A DNA stretch of 64,000 nt from Peptostreptococcaceae bacterium (GCA_902363255.1 CABIZO010000003.1:653149-717148); one strand, 5' to 3'; shown: positions 43,599-53,318, numbered from the stretch's first letter. The notes: generated by a model not told the origin, from the sequence alone. A program made the numbers and translations.

Positions 43599-43623
43599 AA
43601 AAAGCCAGTATTAAACTGGCTTT
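43597..43623 (-). terminator. terminator of the YkvA-like gene
   Basis: AAAGCCAG and CTGGCTTT pair with a 7-base loop and a T-run on the - strand; it overlaps the stop codon. Confidence 0.75.
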
Positions 43624-44032
43624 ATTCCTCGTCTTTGATACTATAGCTAGCATCATCTATTATATTTGGATCTTTATATACTTTTCTATTTTCCCTTACA
43701 CTAGGGTCTTGTGGACCTTTATATTTCGCAAGCTCTTCATTTATAGTTCCTATTGCCCATATTATCATAAAGGCATCATCTAAAAAGCCTATTGGTCCAA
43801 ATAAAATTTCTGGAATTATATCTATAGCAAATACAAAGTATATTAATGTGGCTATGAAAGAAAAGAATACTTTTGCTTTTCCTAAGAAAGACACATTTCT
43901 ATCACTAAAATAATCTGCAACTTTAGGCAAATTTTTTATAAACCCTATGCCAAATCCAGCTTCTCTAAATTTTACTAATACCCTCTTAAAGCTATCTAAA
44001 AGCCTATTTCCATTATTCATAGTCTTGTTCAT
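43622..44032 (-). CDS. YkvA-like DUF1232 membrane protein
   Basis: 136 residues. The DUF1232 core (about 50-95) has the family pattern IYFVFAIDIIPEILFGPIGFLDD within two hydrophobic helices. The N-terminus is amphipathic and basic, the C-terminus acidic. Function unknown. AAGGAG precedes the ATG. Confidence 0.85.
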   Translation of the reverse strand: MNKTMNNGNRLLDSFKRVLVKFREAGFGIGFIKNLPKVADYFSDRNVSFLGKAKVFFSFIATLIYFVFAIDIIPEILFGPIGFLDDAFMIIWAIGTINEELAKYKGPQDPSVRENRKVYKDPNIIDDASYSIKDEE

Positions 44033-44137
44033 TATATATTCTCCTTAAGAATAAGATATCTCCATATAATTGTTTATACAATATATTAAATCAAAACCCG
44101 ACTATATTCAAGAAAATTTTTTATGTATTAGTATAGT

Positions 44138-44791
44138 TTATTCTACAATTAATCCTATTAATCTAACTAGCTCCAAACCTTGACTAGCATTTACCTTAGC
44201 CTTGTATAGTTCTGGTATTCCGATCTCTATTCCATCAATCTCACAGTTGGATAAATTTACATCCTCCAAATATGTTTTTGTAAAAACTGTCTTTTTAAAA
44301 TCACAATCATCAAAGTTTAGATATTTATTTTTTACTTCCATGAATACGCTTGAAGCAAAAGATGAGCTTTCAAAACTTACCTTGTTAAATTTACTAAAAG
44401 CAAAACTACTGTAGTCACCTAAAATATTTTTAAACAAACAATCTTTTAAATGGGCATCTTCTATTTTACATCCTATCATCTTGCAATTAACAAATTCTGT
44501 TCTAAAAATACTTCCTTCTGAAAGATCAATATTTGATAAGTCACATTTATCAAATATTACATCCAATAAATCTATATATCTAAAAGTACAGTTTTCAAAA
44601 TTCACATTTTTAAAAACACAACTATCAAAAGATAACCTAGACTCATCGATACTTGGAATATCAATATTTTCAATCAATTTATCACAAATCTTTTCATCTT
44701 CCTCTATTAATTCCATTAACTCATCTACAGTATTTATAACTTCTAAATTAGCATTTATCTTAGGCCTTTGAATTTTTTTCAACTTACTCAT
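44138..44791 (-). CDS. pentapeptide-repeat protein
   Basis: 217 residues. From about 55 to 195 it follows the A(D/N)LXX-like pentapeptide pattern (FKNVNFENCTFRYIDL, FDKCDLSNIDLSEG), giving a right-handed quadrilateral helix. Such proteins can mimic DNA or act as scaffolds; some protect gyrase from quinolones, but nothing here specifies that. The start at 44791 gives better spacing from AAGGA than ATG 44797. Confidence 0.85.
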   Translation of the reverse strand: MSKLKKIQRPKINANLEVINTVDELMELIEEDEKICDKLIENIDIPSIDESRLSFDSCVFKNVNFENCTFRYIDLLDVIFDKCDLSNIDLSEGSIFRTEFVNCKMIGCKIEDAHLKDCLFKNILGDYSSFAFSKFNKVSFESSSFASSVFMEVKNKYLNFDDCDFKKTVFTKTYLEDVNLSNCEIDGIEIGIPELYKAKVNASQGLELVRLIGLIVE

Positions 44792-44850
44792 CTCCATCCT
44801 TAAAATTCCTCCATACTCTTTGGAAAAATAATTATTTTTATTTAATTATA

Positions 44851-45513
44851 TTACCATTTGCTTATTTCTTTACATAAAATTTTTCCATCAGCATATTTTT
44901 CTAAATATTCACAAGCCTCATCCATATATTTATCTAGCTCTTCATCCCCATTAAACGAAATTATATTCATTAAAATATGCTTGGCATCTGTAGTTATCAT
45001 AGCCCTCACTGAATCTGAAGTAGTACTTCCAAATTTACCTTTATCATCATAAAATACTGGTAAATGAGCAATATTCAATTCTCCCTTTCCTATTCCTTCA
45101 TAAGTTTCTCCTTCATCAGCAATAGTAAAATGAATATCTCCACTTACCTTATCTAAATCATAAGTTCCCACAGAATATGCAGAATTCAATGAAATTAAAT
45201 TGTTTATATCAACGATGTTATTAACTTTATATAGACCAAGACCTCTAGCTATTCTTCTATATAACGCCTCAGAAGATAATCTATATCTAGATGGGTCTTT
45301 TCCAAAAGCCTTATAAGCTACTCTAGAATCTGCAATATTTTTTATTGTCGTAATTGATTTAACGGGAACATTATTTTCTATTTCTTTAGCTTTTTCATCA
45401 ATTCTATTCCACAATTCTTCGTTATTCTCTATTACACTAACATAAGCTTCTATAGAACCTATTGCTACTTTATCACATTTTTCATTAATTTTATCATCAA
45501 TTATTATCTTCAT
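44851..45513 (-). CDS. B3/4 domain protein (PheRS beta-like)
   Basis: 220 residues matching the stand-alone B3/B4 domain related to the editing region of phenylalanyl-tRNA synthetase beta chain (AFGKDPSRYRLSSEALYRRI, NLISLNSAYSVGTYDLDKVSG). Possibly edits mischarged tRNA or binds a related ligand. Single gene. Confidence 0.85.
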   Translation of the reverse strand: MKIIIDDKINEKCDKVAIGSIEAYVSVIENNEELWNRIDEKAKEIENNVPVKSITTIKNIADSRVAYKAFGKDPSRYRLSSEALYRRIARGLGLYKVNNIVDINNLISLNSAYSVGTYDLDKVSGDIHFTIADEGETYEGIGKGELNIAHLPVFYDDKGKFGSTTSDSVRAMITTDAKHILMNIISFNGDEELDKYMDEACEYLEKYADGKILCKEISKW

Positions 45514-45714
45514 TTTTTCAACCCCTTCTCTATTTAGATATAATTATACTATAAAAATACATATTTATCATTTTTAACCAATGATTTTATTTCTATCCAT
45601 ATTTCTATTTTTCAATAATAATATTTTATTAATATAATTATTTTCATATCCAAAATACACCATAAATTATGTTAAAATGATAATAGTTAAAATATTATAT
45701 TAAGAGGTGTGAGT

Positions 45715-46224
45715 ATGTTAAGTGAAAAGTTAGAAAAAAGTTTAAATGATCAAATAACTTTTGAGTTCTATTCTTCGTATACTTATCTAGCAATGGCTGC
45801 TTTTTGTGAGTCTTCTGACTTAAGTGGATTTGCTAATTTTTTTAGAGTCCAGGCAAAAGAAGAATTAGATCATGCAATGAAGTTATATGATTATGTTTTC
45901 CAAAAAGGTGGTACTGTAGTTCTTGGGGAAATAGAACAACCTAAAAAAGAATACAATAATATGTTAGACGTATTTGAAACTGGCTTAGCTCATGAAAGAA
46001 TAGTAACAAGTAGAATTTATGCTATTACTGATATAGCTACTGAGGAAAGAGAACATGCTACTATGAGTTTCTTAAAATGGTTTATTGATGAACAAGTTGA
46101 AGAAGAAAATAACTTTAACTCTTTACTAAAAAAAGTTAAAAGATGTGAAGATAATCCAGCTGCTCTTTATATGCTTGATGATGAACTAGCAAATAGAACC
46201 TACGTGGCACCTGCTACTAATTAA
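45715..46224 (+). CDS. ferritin
   Basis: 169 residues, non-haem bacterial ferritin. The ferroxidase ligands E17, E50 and H53 fall at the standard positions, with E94-type and Q127-type residues in the LAHERIV and EEREHATMS helices. It stores iron as a 24-mer in the cytosol. Start ATG 45715 follows AGAGGTG; a GTG six bases earlier lies too close. Confidence 0.95.
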   Translation: MLSEKLEKSLNDQITFEFYSSYTYLAMAAFCESSDLSGFANFFRVQAKEELDHAMKLYDYVFQKGGTVVLGEIEQPKKEYNNMLDVFETGLAHERIVTSRIYAITDIATEEREHATMSFLKWFIDEQVEEENNFNSLLKKVKRCEDNPAALYMLDDELANRTYVAPATN

Positions 46225-46230
46225 TCCATG

Positions 46231-46275
46231 AAGTTACCTATAATGACAATCATTTTAGGTAACTTATTTTTTTTA
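46231..46275 (+). terminator. ferritin terminator
   Basis: AAGTTACCTA and TAGGTAACTT pair around 15 bases, followed by a run of T. Confidence 0.8.
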
Positions 46276-46386
46276 CCTTTTTTTAAATCTTAATTAATAT
46301 TTTATTTAAATAAAAAAAACTTTCCAAATTGGAATATAGTATTATAATAATGTTAAATAAAATCTAGCTATAAAGGAAGTATGGAT

Positions 46387-47061
46387 ATGAATGAATTAAA
46401 AGCGCCAACTATAAGCGATATGGAGAAAAACATTTTAAGAGTATCTACAGAATTATTTTTAAATCAGGGCTATGACAAAACCACTATTAGACAAATTGCT
46501 GAAATATCTGGCATAGGAAGGGGGCATTTATATTATTACTTTAGAAAAAAAGAAGATATCTTAATTCATATCTTTAAACAAATCCTAAATAAAATTTATG
46601 ATGATGTTATAGAAAGTAGTGATGATAAAACAGAAATATTATTAAGCTATGCTACAATCCAATGTATCTATACCTATACTCTAGTTTTAAATGAAAAATT
46701 ATTTAGAATTTATCTTCAAGGCTCCAATATAGAAATTGTAAGAAGAGCTGCACAAAATATTTTAATAGATTTATGCAAGAAAAAAGCTGCAGATATGAAT
46801 TATGATATAAGTGAAAAGGATATATGTTTCAGCGTTACTATTGGTTATGCAGGAGAATGTGAATTACTTAAAAGATATTATCACGGTGAAAAAGACTTTG
46901 ATATAGATTCAATTGTAAAAAGTATTACTTCTACTCGTTTACTTTTGCTTAATATTATAGACTATAAACAAGTGAGATTAATCGTTGATAACGCAATGGA
47001 AGAAGCAAAACAATTTGATTATCATAATATAATAGAAAAACTTCATATTTTTGAATTTTAA
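46387..47061 (+). CDS. TetR-family regulator
   Basis: 224 residues. N-terminal HTH (about 15-60: VSTELFLNQGYDKTTIRQIAE, IGRGHLYYYFRKKEDIL) and a ligand domain after it. ATG 46387 is preferred for spacing from AAAGGA; ATG 46381 is possible. It lies directly upstream of the MMPL transporter promoter with its GC-rich dyads, and so likely controls it. Confidence 0.9.
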   Translation: MNELKAPTISDMEKNILRVSTELFLNQGYDKTTIRQIAEISGIGRGHLYYYFRKKEDILIHIFKQILNKIYDDVIESSDDKTEILLSYATIQCIYTYTLVLNEKLFRIYLQGSNIEIVRRAAQNILIDLCKKKAADMNYDISEKDICFSVTIGYAGECELLKRYYHGEKDFDIDSIVKSITSTRLLLLNIIDYKQVRLIVDNAMEEAKQFDYHNIIEKLHIFEF

Positions 47062-47126
47062 GATGGACAGTGTAAAGTTGTTCATCTTTTTTTACGAGCC
47101 AATTTGGAATTATTTTACAAAAGTTA

Positions 47127-47155
47127 TTGACATACATTTGGGCGCGCCCTATAAT
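47127..47155 (+). promoter_or_regulatory. consensus promoter of the MMPL operon with operator in the spacer
   Basis: TTGACA, exactly 17 bases, TATAAT: a perfect sigma-A promoter. The spacer ends in GGGCGCGCCC, a 10-bp palindrome of pure G/C in an AT-rich genome. Confidence 0.9.
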
Positions 47156-47180
47156 CTTGTTATAAAAATTGGGCACGCCT
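47138..47180. promoter_or_regulatory. paired TetR-type operators
   Basis: TTGGGCGCGCCC (47138-47149) and TTGGGCACGCCT (47169-47180) are copies 31 bases apart, about three helix turns. One overlaps the promoter and the other the start-site region. Confidence 0.8.
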
Positions 47181-47211
47181 AATTAAGCATTTATATTTTG
47201 GAGGGGTGAAT

Positions 47212-49305
47212 ATGGAAAAACTTGCAGAAAAAATTGCAAAACATAGTAAGTTAATTTTACTATTGGCAATCATCTTATTGGTACCATCAGTATTTGGTTA
47301 TTTTAACACAGATATCAACTACGATATCTTAAGCTATTTACCAGATGATCTTTCTACTACAAAAGCCGAAGATATTTTAAAAGATGAATTTGGTTGTGGT
47401 TCATTAGCTATGTTAATTGTTGAAAATATGGATGATAAAGACGTTGCGAAAATCAAAGACAAAGTAGCACAAGTTGATGGAGTTGCTGAAGTATTATGGA
47501 TTGATGATTTTATGGACTTATCAGTTCCAAAAGAAATTCTACCCAATGATATGACTGATTTTTTATACAATGGTGATAAATCTACCATGATGATTGTAAA
47601 AATGGAAGAAGGAACTGCTACTTTAAAAACTCAAAATGCAGTAGAATCTATTAGAAAAATTGCCGGAAAGCAAGCTTTTCTAAGCGGTATGTCTGGTATT
47701 GTTAAAGATACAAAAGATTTAGCTGATAAAGAGGTTACTCTTTATGTATTAGTAGCAAGTATATTAATTTTAATAATATTAGGTCTTACATTAGAATCTT
47801 CAGTTATACCAGTAATATTTCTAGTAAGCATTGGTATGGCGGTAATTTATAACTTTGGATCAAATATATTCCTTGGTGAAATATCTTATATAACTAAAGC
47901 ATTGGCTGCTGTTTTACAGCTAGGTGTAACCATGGACTACTCCATTTTCTTATTACACAGATATGAAGAGGAAGAAAAAAAATATCCAGATGATAAGATT
48001 AAGGCTATGAGCAAGGCAATTACAAATACAGTTGTGTCAGTATTTGGGAGTTCAATCACTACGGTTGCTGGATTCTTAGCATTATGTGTTATGGATTTAG
48101 GCTTTGGTAAAGATATAGGTATTGTAATGGCAAAAGGTGTTATTATTGGTGTTTTATGTACAGTAACTATTCTTCCATCATTTATTTTAGTATTTGACAA
48201 ACAAATAGCAAAATACAAACATAAAACAATTTTACCAAAATTCCAAAGAATTTCTAAAGGTATAGTTAAAAATCACAAAAAGCTTGCAATACTTTTTGTA
48301 ATAATTTTTATACCTGCCTATATCGGATATAAAAATGCAGATGTTTATTACAACTTAGATGAAACATTACCTGATACTTTACCATCTATTATTGCAACTA
48401 ATAAAATGAAACATGATTATAGTATGGAAAGTACAAACTTTATTTTAGTCAAAGATTCAGTATCATCAAATGATGTAACTGAAATGATAAAAGAAATAGA
48501 AGATCTAGATGGAATTACTTCTGTGATAGGTCTTGAAAAATATATAGGCCCAAGAATTGATGAAGAGTTCTTGCCAGAAGATATAATTAATCAAGTAAAA
48601 TCTGGTGGATATGAAGAAATTTTAGTTAATTCTAAATATAAAGCTGCCAGTGATGAATGTAATGCTCAAATAGAAGAACTAAATAAAATAGTTCATAAAT
48701 ATGACAAAGATGGATTAGTCGGTGGGGAAGCTCCTCTTACTCTAGATTTAATAAAAATTGCTGATACTGACTTTAAAAAAGTTAGTCTAGTATCAATCTT
48801 AGCCATATTCATAATAATTGCGATATTATTTAAATCTGTATCTCTACCAGTTATTTTAGTTGCTGCTATTGAATGTGCAATATTCGTTAATTTAGGTATT
48901 CCATATTATACTGGAACTGTAGAACCGTTCATTGCATCTATCGTTCTGGGTACTATTCAACTGGGTGCTACTGTAGACTATGCTATACTTCTTTGTTCAA
49001 GATTTAAAGAAGAATTAAATACAGGACTTGATAAATATAAAGCTATGGAAGTAGCTATAAGATCTAGTGCACCTTCAATATTAACAAGTGCTTTAACATT
49101 CTTTGGTGCCACTGTTGGTGTCGGATTTATATCTCAACTTGAAATGATTAGTTCTCTTTGTACACTAATGGCAAGAGGTGCCATAGTAAGTATGTTTATG
49201 ATTATATTTATTTTACCTGCAATACTATTATTATTTGAAAGTATTATAGTTAAAACTAGTAAAAATTTTATTGAAATATCTGACTCTGCAAAAGAGAGTA
49301 ATTAA
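47212..49305 (+). CDS. MMPL/RND-family transporter
   Basis: 697 residues with twelve membrane helices in two halves, each with a large extracellular loop after the first helix and an RND-like helix group (TMDYSIFLLHRYEEE and TVDYAILLCSRFKEE). MMPL proteins export lipids or hydrophobic compounds using the proton gradient. The start is ATG 47212 after GGAGGGG. Its first helices follow residue 15. Operon with the secreted repeat protein 18 bases downstream. Confidence 0.93.
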   Translation: MEKLAEKIAKHSKLILLLAIILLVPSVFGYFNTDINYDILSYLPDDLSTTKAEDILKDEFGCGSLAMLIVENMDDKDVAKIKDKVAQVDGVAEVLWIDDFMDLSVPKEILPNDMTDFLYNGDKSTMMIVKMEEGTATLKTQNAVESIRKIAGKQAFLSGMSGIVKDTKDLADKEVTLYVLVASILILIILGLTLESSVIPVIFLVSIGMAVIYNFGSNIFLGEISYITKALAAVLQLGVTMDYSIFLLHRYEEEEKKYPDDKIKAMSKAITNTVVSVFGSSITTVAGFLALCVMDLGFGKDIGIVMAKGVIIGVLCTVTILPSFILVFDKQIAKYKHKTILPKFQRISKGIVKNHKKLAILFVIIFIPAYIGYKNADVYYNLDETLPDTLPSIIATNKMKHDYSMESTNFILVKDSVSSNDVTEMIKEIEDLDGITSVIGLEKYIGPRIDEEFLPEDIINQVKSGGYEEILVNSKYKAASDECNAQIEELNKIVHKYDKDGLVGGEAPLTLDLIKIADTDFKKVSLVSILAIFIIIAILFKSVSLPVILVAAIECAIFVNLGIPYYTGTVEPFIASIVLGTIQLGATVDYAILLCSRFKEELNTGLDKYKAMEVAIRSSAPSILTSALTFFGATVGVGFISQLEMISSLCTLMARGAIVSMFMIIFILPAILLLFESIIVKTSKNFIEISDSAKESN

Positions 49306-49323
49306 TTATTGGGGGAATTGAAA

Positions 49324-51873
49324 ATGAATAATAAAGAACTAAAAAATAAATCTGTTGCTCTTGCAACTGTAGTACTAATGCTTGGTAATTCATCTTGTGT
49401 ATTTGCTGATAGTAATATAAATAAGGATGAAACAGTCTACTCTATTTTAGATGAAAATGGTAATGTTGATAAAAATATTGTATCAGCTTGGATTAATAGC
49501 TCATCTTCTCTGGGAACTATACATGATGTAAGTAGCTTAAGTAATATAAAAAATGTTAAAGGTGATGAAAAACCAGAGATTAACGGAGACAAAATAACTT
49601 GGAATGTGGAGGGTGATGATTTATATTATCAAGGTCAAACTAATAAAAACTTACCTATAAATGTAAGTATCAAATATGAATTAAATGGTCAAGAAGTAAA
49701 CCCTCAAGACATCCAAGGAAAAAGTGGTAAATTTAAAATTACTTTATCTTTAAAAAATAATGAAAGTCGTGAAGTAACTATACGTGGTAAAAATAGAACA
49801 ATTTATGTTCCTTTCATCACTGCTTCAGAAATCATTTTAAATAGGGATAATTTCAAAGACATAAAAACTAGTACTGGTGCTTTATTAGATGAAGGTAGCA
49901 ACGCTGCCATTACTTTTGTATCCATACCTGGATTTAAGGAATCTCTTGATTTAGATAGTAAATTCTCCAATTATCTAAACTTAAAAGATGAAATTGTCAT
50001 TGAGGGAAATACTACATCATTTGAAACTCCAACTATTATGATTGCTGCCACAAGTGATGTTTCTAAATACTTGGAAGATATAGATGAATATACTAGTTTT
50101 GATGATTTAAAAAGTTCTTTAGACCAATTACAAGAAGGTGGCAAAAGTTTAGTCGATGGTGCTAAGCAAGTTAGTGATGGTGCAAATACTTTAAATACTA
50201 ATTACGAAAAATTTAATAATGGAGTTAAAACATTGGATAATGGTATTACTACCCTTAATAATGGGTCATCTCAACTTGTTAGCAAATTACCCGAATTGAA
50301 TAATGGTGCTCAAAGTTTATCTAGTGGACTTGGAACTTTGAGTTCTTCTTCTAAAGATTTAAGTAGTGGTGCTAAACAAATTAATTCTGGGGCTTCTTCT
50401 CTATCTAGTGGTCTTAGTACTTTAAGTTCTTCTTCTAAAGATTTAAGTAGCGGTGCTAAACAAGTTAATTCTGGGGCTTCTTCTCTATCTAGCGGTCTTA
50501 GTACTTTAAGCTCTTCTTCTAAAGATTTAAGTAATGGTGCTAAACAAGTTAGTGATGGTGCTTCTAAATTAAATAGTAGTTATTCTAAATTAGATGCTGG
50601 TATTAACTCTTCTTATAGCGGTGCTAGTGAGTTAAAGAACGGTGCTGAACAACTTAAATCTGGTGCTACTAACTTAGAAGAGGGATTAAGTAATGGTTCT
50701 AGTGGAGTAAATGATTTAATATCTTCTACAAACGTAATTAGATCTCTTGCTTCTAAAATAGAAGGTATTGCTTCTAAATTAAGTGCTGGAGATAATAGTA
50801 AAATTCAATCTAACCTTTCATCTATAGCTGCTAGAGCCTCTGAGAATGGTGATGAAAAAACATTATCTGAAGTACAAGAAATTAGTAATTCTCTTAGCAG
50901 TCAATCTTCAAATGTTAATAGTGCTGCCAATGGTTTATATAGTATAGCAAATGGATTAAATGAGTTAGCTGATAAGCAAGAATCAGGTTTAAAATCTTTA
51001 TCTAAAGGTATCGACTCTGCTGTTGTTGGTGCTAAAAAACTAATTTCTGGCTTAAGTAATCTTAACGATGGTTTATCTGATTTAAAAACAGGTTTGGGTG
51101 AAGTAAGCAAAGGTTCTAGTTCTGTTTCAAGTGGATTAAAAACTTTAAGCGAAGGTAGCACAACTTTAGCAAATGGATCTTCTAAGCTTGCCCAAGGCGC
51201 TTCTGATGCTTATTCTGGTAGCAAAGATTTAGCTAGCGGTACTTCTCAGCTTGCATCTGGTTCTTCTAAGCTTGCCCAAGGTGCTTCTAGTGCTTATTCT
51301 GGTAGCAAAGATTTAGCTAGCGGTACTTCTCAACTTGCATCTGGTTCTTCTCAACTTGCCCAAGGTGCTTCTAGTGCTTATTCTGGTAGCAAAACTTTAG
51401 CTGATGGTACTTCCTTATTAGAATCTAGCGGTAAAGAACTAGCTTCTGGTGTAAGTACATTGAAAAATGGTTCTTCTCAACTAGCTACTAATTCAGCTAA
51501 AATCTTATCTGGTATAGGTACATTATCTAGTGGTACTGAACAACTATATTCAGGTGCTAAAAAACTTCAAGATGAAGGTCTTAACAAACTTTCAGAGGAA
51601 GGAAATACTTTGATAAGCTCTTTAGATGGTGCTATGGAAGTTAAGGATAAATTATTAGATGTAGCAAAAGACTACGATAACTTTGCTGGTATAGATGATA
51701 GTATGGATGGTAGTGTCAAATTTGTTATGAAAGTTAAAGCTGAAGATGCAGATAATACTTCTGATAAAAAAAACGCTTCCACATCTAATACTTCAGATAA
51801 TAACAGTAATGATTCTAATGAAAGCACTAGTAATAATTTTGTTAGCTGGATAAAGAGTAAGTTTAATAAATAG
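49324..51873 (+). CDS. secreted coiled-repeat protein (YhgE/Pip-like), partner of the MMPL transporter
   Basis: 849 residues. Signal peptide (about 1-30, SSCVFADS), a beta-rich N-terminal domain (about 40-250), then a long region rich in Ser, Gly, Leu with heptad-like spacing (about 255-760). It contains near-exact 28-residue repeats, such as LSSGLSTLSSSSKDLSSGAK. The tail is low-complexity (SDNNSNDSNESTSNN). No membrane anchor is seen at the C-terminus. YhgE/Pip-like proteins accompany RND/MMPL exporters. ATG 49324 follows GGGGGAA. Confidence 0.85.
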   Translation: MNNKELKNKSVALATVVLMLGNSSCVFADSNINKDETVYSILDENGNVDKNIVSAWINSSSSLGTIHDVSSLSNIKNVKGDEKPEINGDKITWNVEGDDLYYQGQTNKNLPINVSIKYELNGQEVNPQDIQGKSGKFKITLSLKNNESREVTIRGKNRTIYVPFITASEIILNRDNFKDIKTSTGALLDEGSNAAITFVSIPGFKESLDLDSKFSNYLNLKDEIVIEGNTTSFETPTIMIAATSDVSKYLEDIDEYTSFDDLKSSLDQLQEGGKSLVDGAKQVSDGANTLNTNYEKFNNGVKTLDNGITTLNNGSSQLVSKLPELNNGAQSLSSGLGTLSSSSKDLSSGAKQINSGASSLSSGLSTLSSSSKDLSSGAKQVNSGASSLSSGLSTLSSSSKDLSNGAKQVSDGASKLNSSYSKLDAGINSSYSGASELKNGAEQLKSGATNLEEGLSNGSSGVNDLISSTNVIRSLASKIEGIASKLSAGDNSKIQSNLSSIAARASENGDEKTLSEVQEISNSLSSQSSNVNSAANGLYSIANGLNELADKQESGLKSLSKGIDSAVVGAKKLISGLSNLNDGLSDLKTGLGEVSKGSSSVSSGLKTLSEGSTTLANGSSKLAQGASDAYSGSKDLASGTSQLASGSSKLAQGASSAYSGSKDLASGTSQLASGSSQLAQGASSAYSGSKTLADGTSLLESSGKELASGVSTLKNGSSQLATNSAKILSGIGTLSSGTEQLYSGAKKLQDEGLNKLSEEGNTLISSLDGAMEVKDKLLDVAKDYDNFAGIDDSMDGSVKFVMKVKAEDADNTSDKKNASTSNTSDNNSNDSNESTSNNFVSWIKSKFNK
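50320..50560 (+). repeat. first block of 84-bp tandem repeats
   Basis: About three copies of a 28-codon unit encoding a variant of SSGLSTLSSSSKDLSSGAKQ, differing at a few bases. Prone to copy-number change by slippage. Confidence 0.8.
51170..51410 (+). repeat. second block of 84-bp tandem repeats
   Basis: About three copies of a 28-codon unit encoding variants of SSKLAQGASSAYSGSKDLAS, nearly identical in DNA. Confidence 0.8.
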
Positions 51874-51898
51874 ATTTTACCATTTTACCTCTTTAGTA

Positions 51899-51936
51899 GG
51901 GAGCAAAGGAAATAATTATGACTTTGCTCCCTTTTT
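51899..51936 (+). terminator. terminator of the MMPL operon
   Basis: GGGAGCAAAG and CTTTGCTCCC pair with a 13-base loop and TTTTT. Confidence 0.9.
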
Positions 51937-52039
51937 AATTGCATATTTTTTCTTATTTGTGAAAAAATGTATGTAAAAGTATGATTTATATTATAATAAG
52001 TTTATACTTTTATATCAAACTAAATTGAGGGATGGTTAA

Positions 52040-52684
52040 ATGAATAAAGACATAATATTAAATAAAACTAAGACATTCGTAAAAGATAAATTGTATAATG
52101 AAGGCTCTGGTCATGATTGGTTCCATACAAAAAGAGTTTATAATTTAGCTACTTATCTTTGTGAAAAGGAAGGTGGAGATGAATTTATTATTAAAATGAC
52201 TGCTCTACTTCACGATATTGATGACTGGAAATTTAGTAACAATAATAAAACAACAGAAGATTTTTTAAAATCCCTTGATGTGAACGAAGAAGATATTCAT
52301 AAAATAATGAATATAATAACTACCATGTCTTATAAAGGCGGTGTAGTAGATTCTACTCAAGACAATCTTGAGGGAAAAATTGTTCAAGATGCGGATAGAT
52401 TGGATGCTATGGGTGCAATAGGTATAGCTAGGGCTTTTACATATGGAGGTAGTAAAAATAGATTAATGTATGATCCTAATATTAAACCTAGGGATTTTCA
52501 TAGCTTAGATGAAGTAAAAAATCTTAATAATCACACAGTCAATCATTTTTATGAAAAACTACTTAAACTTAAAGATTTAATAAATACAGATACTGCAAAA
52601 CAAATTGCTGAAGAAAGACATAGATTCATGGAAATTTACTTAGATGAATTTTTCTATGAGTGGAATTTTAATAAAGAAAAATAA
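52040..52684 (+). CDS. HD-domain phosphohydrolase
   Basis: 214 residues. Metal-binding motifs H...HD...D appear as GHDWFHTKRV, LLHDIDDWK and QDADRLDAMGAIG, as in the YedJ/YpgQ type. It probably hydrolyses nucleotides or related phosphates; the substrate is unknown. Single gene with its own terminator. Confidence 0.9.
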   Translation: MNKDIILNKTKTFVKDKLYNEGSGHDWFHTKRVYNLATYLCEKEGGDEFIIKMTALLHDIDDWKFSNNNKTTEDFLKSLDVNEEDIHKIMNIITTMSYKGGVVDSTQDNLEGKIVQDADRLDAMGAIGIARAFTYGGSKNRLMYDPNIKPRDFHSLDEVKNLNNHTVNHFYEKLLKLKDLINTDTAKQIAEERHRFMEIYLDEFFYEWNFNKEK

Positions 52685-52691
52685 TCAACCT

Positions 52692-52722
52692 AAAAAATCC
52701 TATGATTAATCATAGGATTTTT
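52692..52722. terminator. bidirectional terminator
   Basis: AAAAATCCTATGATTAATCATAGGATTTTT is almost a perfect palindrome with tails suitable in both directions, between converging genes. Confidence 0.85.
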
Positions 52723-52726
52723 ATAT

Positions 52727-53251
52727 TTAATAAAATTGTTTTACTTTTTCCATTCCCCTATCTTCCATTATTTTAACAGAATCTGCATTAATAATTAAAC
52801 TTCCATCTTGTTCTTCTAATTTTCCTACAACCTTTATCCAATCATTTTCTTTTGGTAAAGTACCTTTATAATCAAATTCAAAACCACACATAGCTTCAAC
52901 CTCAACCTCATGTTCTTCTTCATTAACATGACTATCTTCTAATTCTTCGTCATCATGAGTATGTTCCATTACATCTGTTAATCTGTAAACACATAAGTGA
53001 TTTTTACTATTTTCATCTTCTTCTTGCCTAAACATGCCTTCTATTTCTATAGTTTTTCCAATATATTTGCTACTATCTAAATAAATATCATTTACATAAT
53101 CCACATATACATTTTCCATTATTTTAACTATTTCTTGAGATTCTTCATTTTTATCAGCTTTAGTATTTTCACTAGATACCTTTTCATTACACCCTGTCAT
53201 TATAATTATTGTAAATATACTAATCAGTATAATACTAAGTATTTTCTTCAC
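52727..53251 (-). CDS. lipoprotein with OB-like end and His/acidic segment
   Basis: 174 residues. Lipobox IMTGC at about residue 20. The C-terminal part (about 65-170) has an OB-like look (GKTIEIEGMFRQ, NDWIKVVGKLEEQDGSLI). It is broken by a His/Glu/Asp-rich stretch (about 96-116: HTHDDEELEDSHVNEEEHE) suited to metal binding. It resembles the DUF1980/TIGR03943 C-terminal part. Metal capture or sensing is a guess. Confidence 0.7.
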   Translation of the reverse strand: MKKILSIILISIFTIIIMTGCNEKVSSENTKADKNEESQEIVKIMENVYVDYVNDIYLDSSKYIGKTIEIEGMFRQEEDENSKNHLCVYRLTDVMEHTHDDEELEDSHVNEEEHEVEVEAMCGFEFDYKGTLPKENDWIKVVGKLEEQDGSLIINADSVKIMEDRGMEKVKQFY

Positions 53252-53318
53252 TTATTGCCCTCCAAAATATGTATTAAATATTGCGTCTTATCTTATCATG
53301 AAGAAAAAAATGTGTCAA

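Noticed and set aside
45540..45714. Fur or PerR box before ferritin
   Set aside because: AT-rich sequence such as ATGATAATAGTTAA gives weak partial matches only; no dyad meets either consensus.
50320..51410. Non-coding satellite repeat
   Set aside because: The 84-bp repeats are in frame within a long intact gene and keep the heptad pattern, so they are coding repeats.
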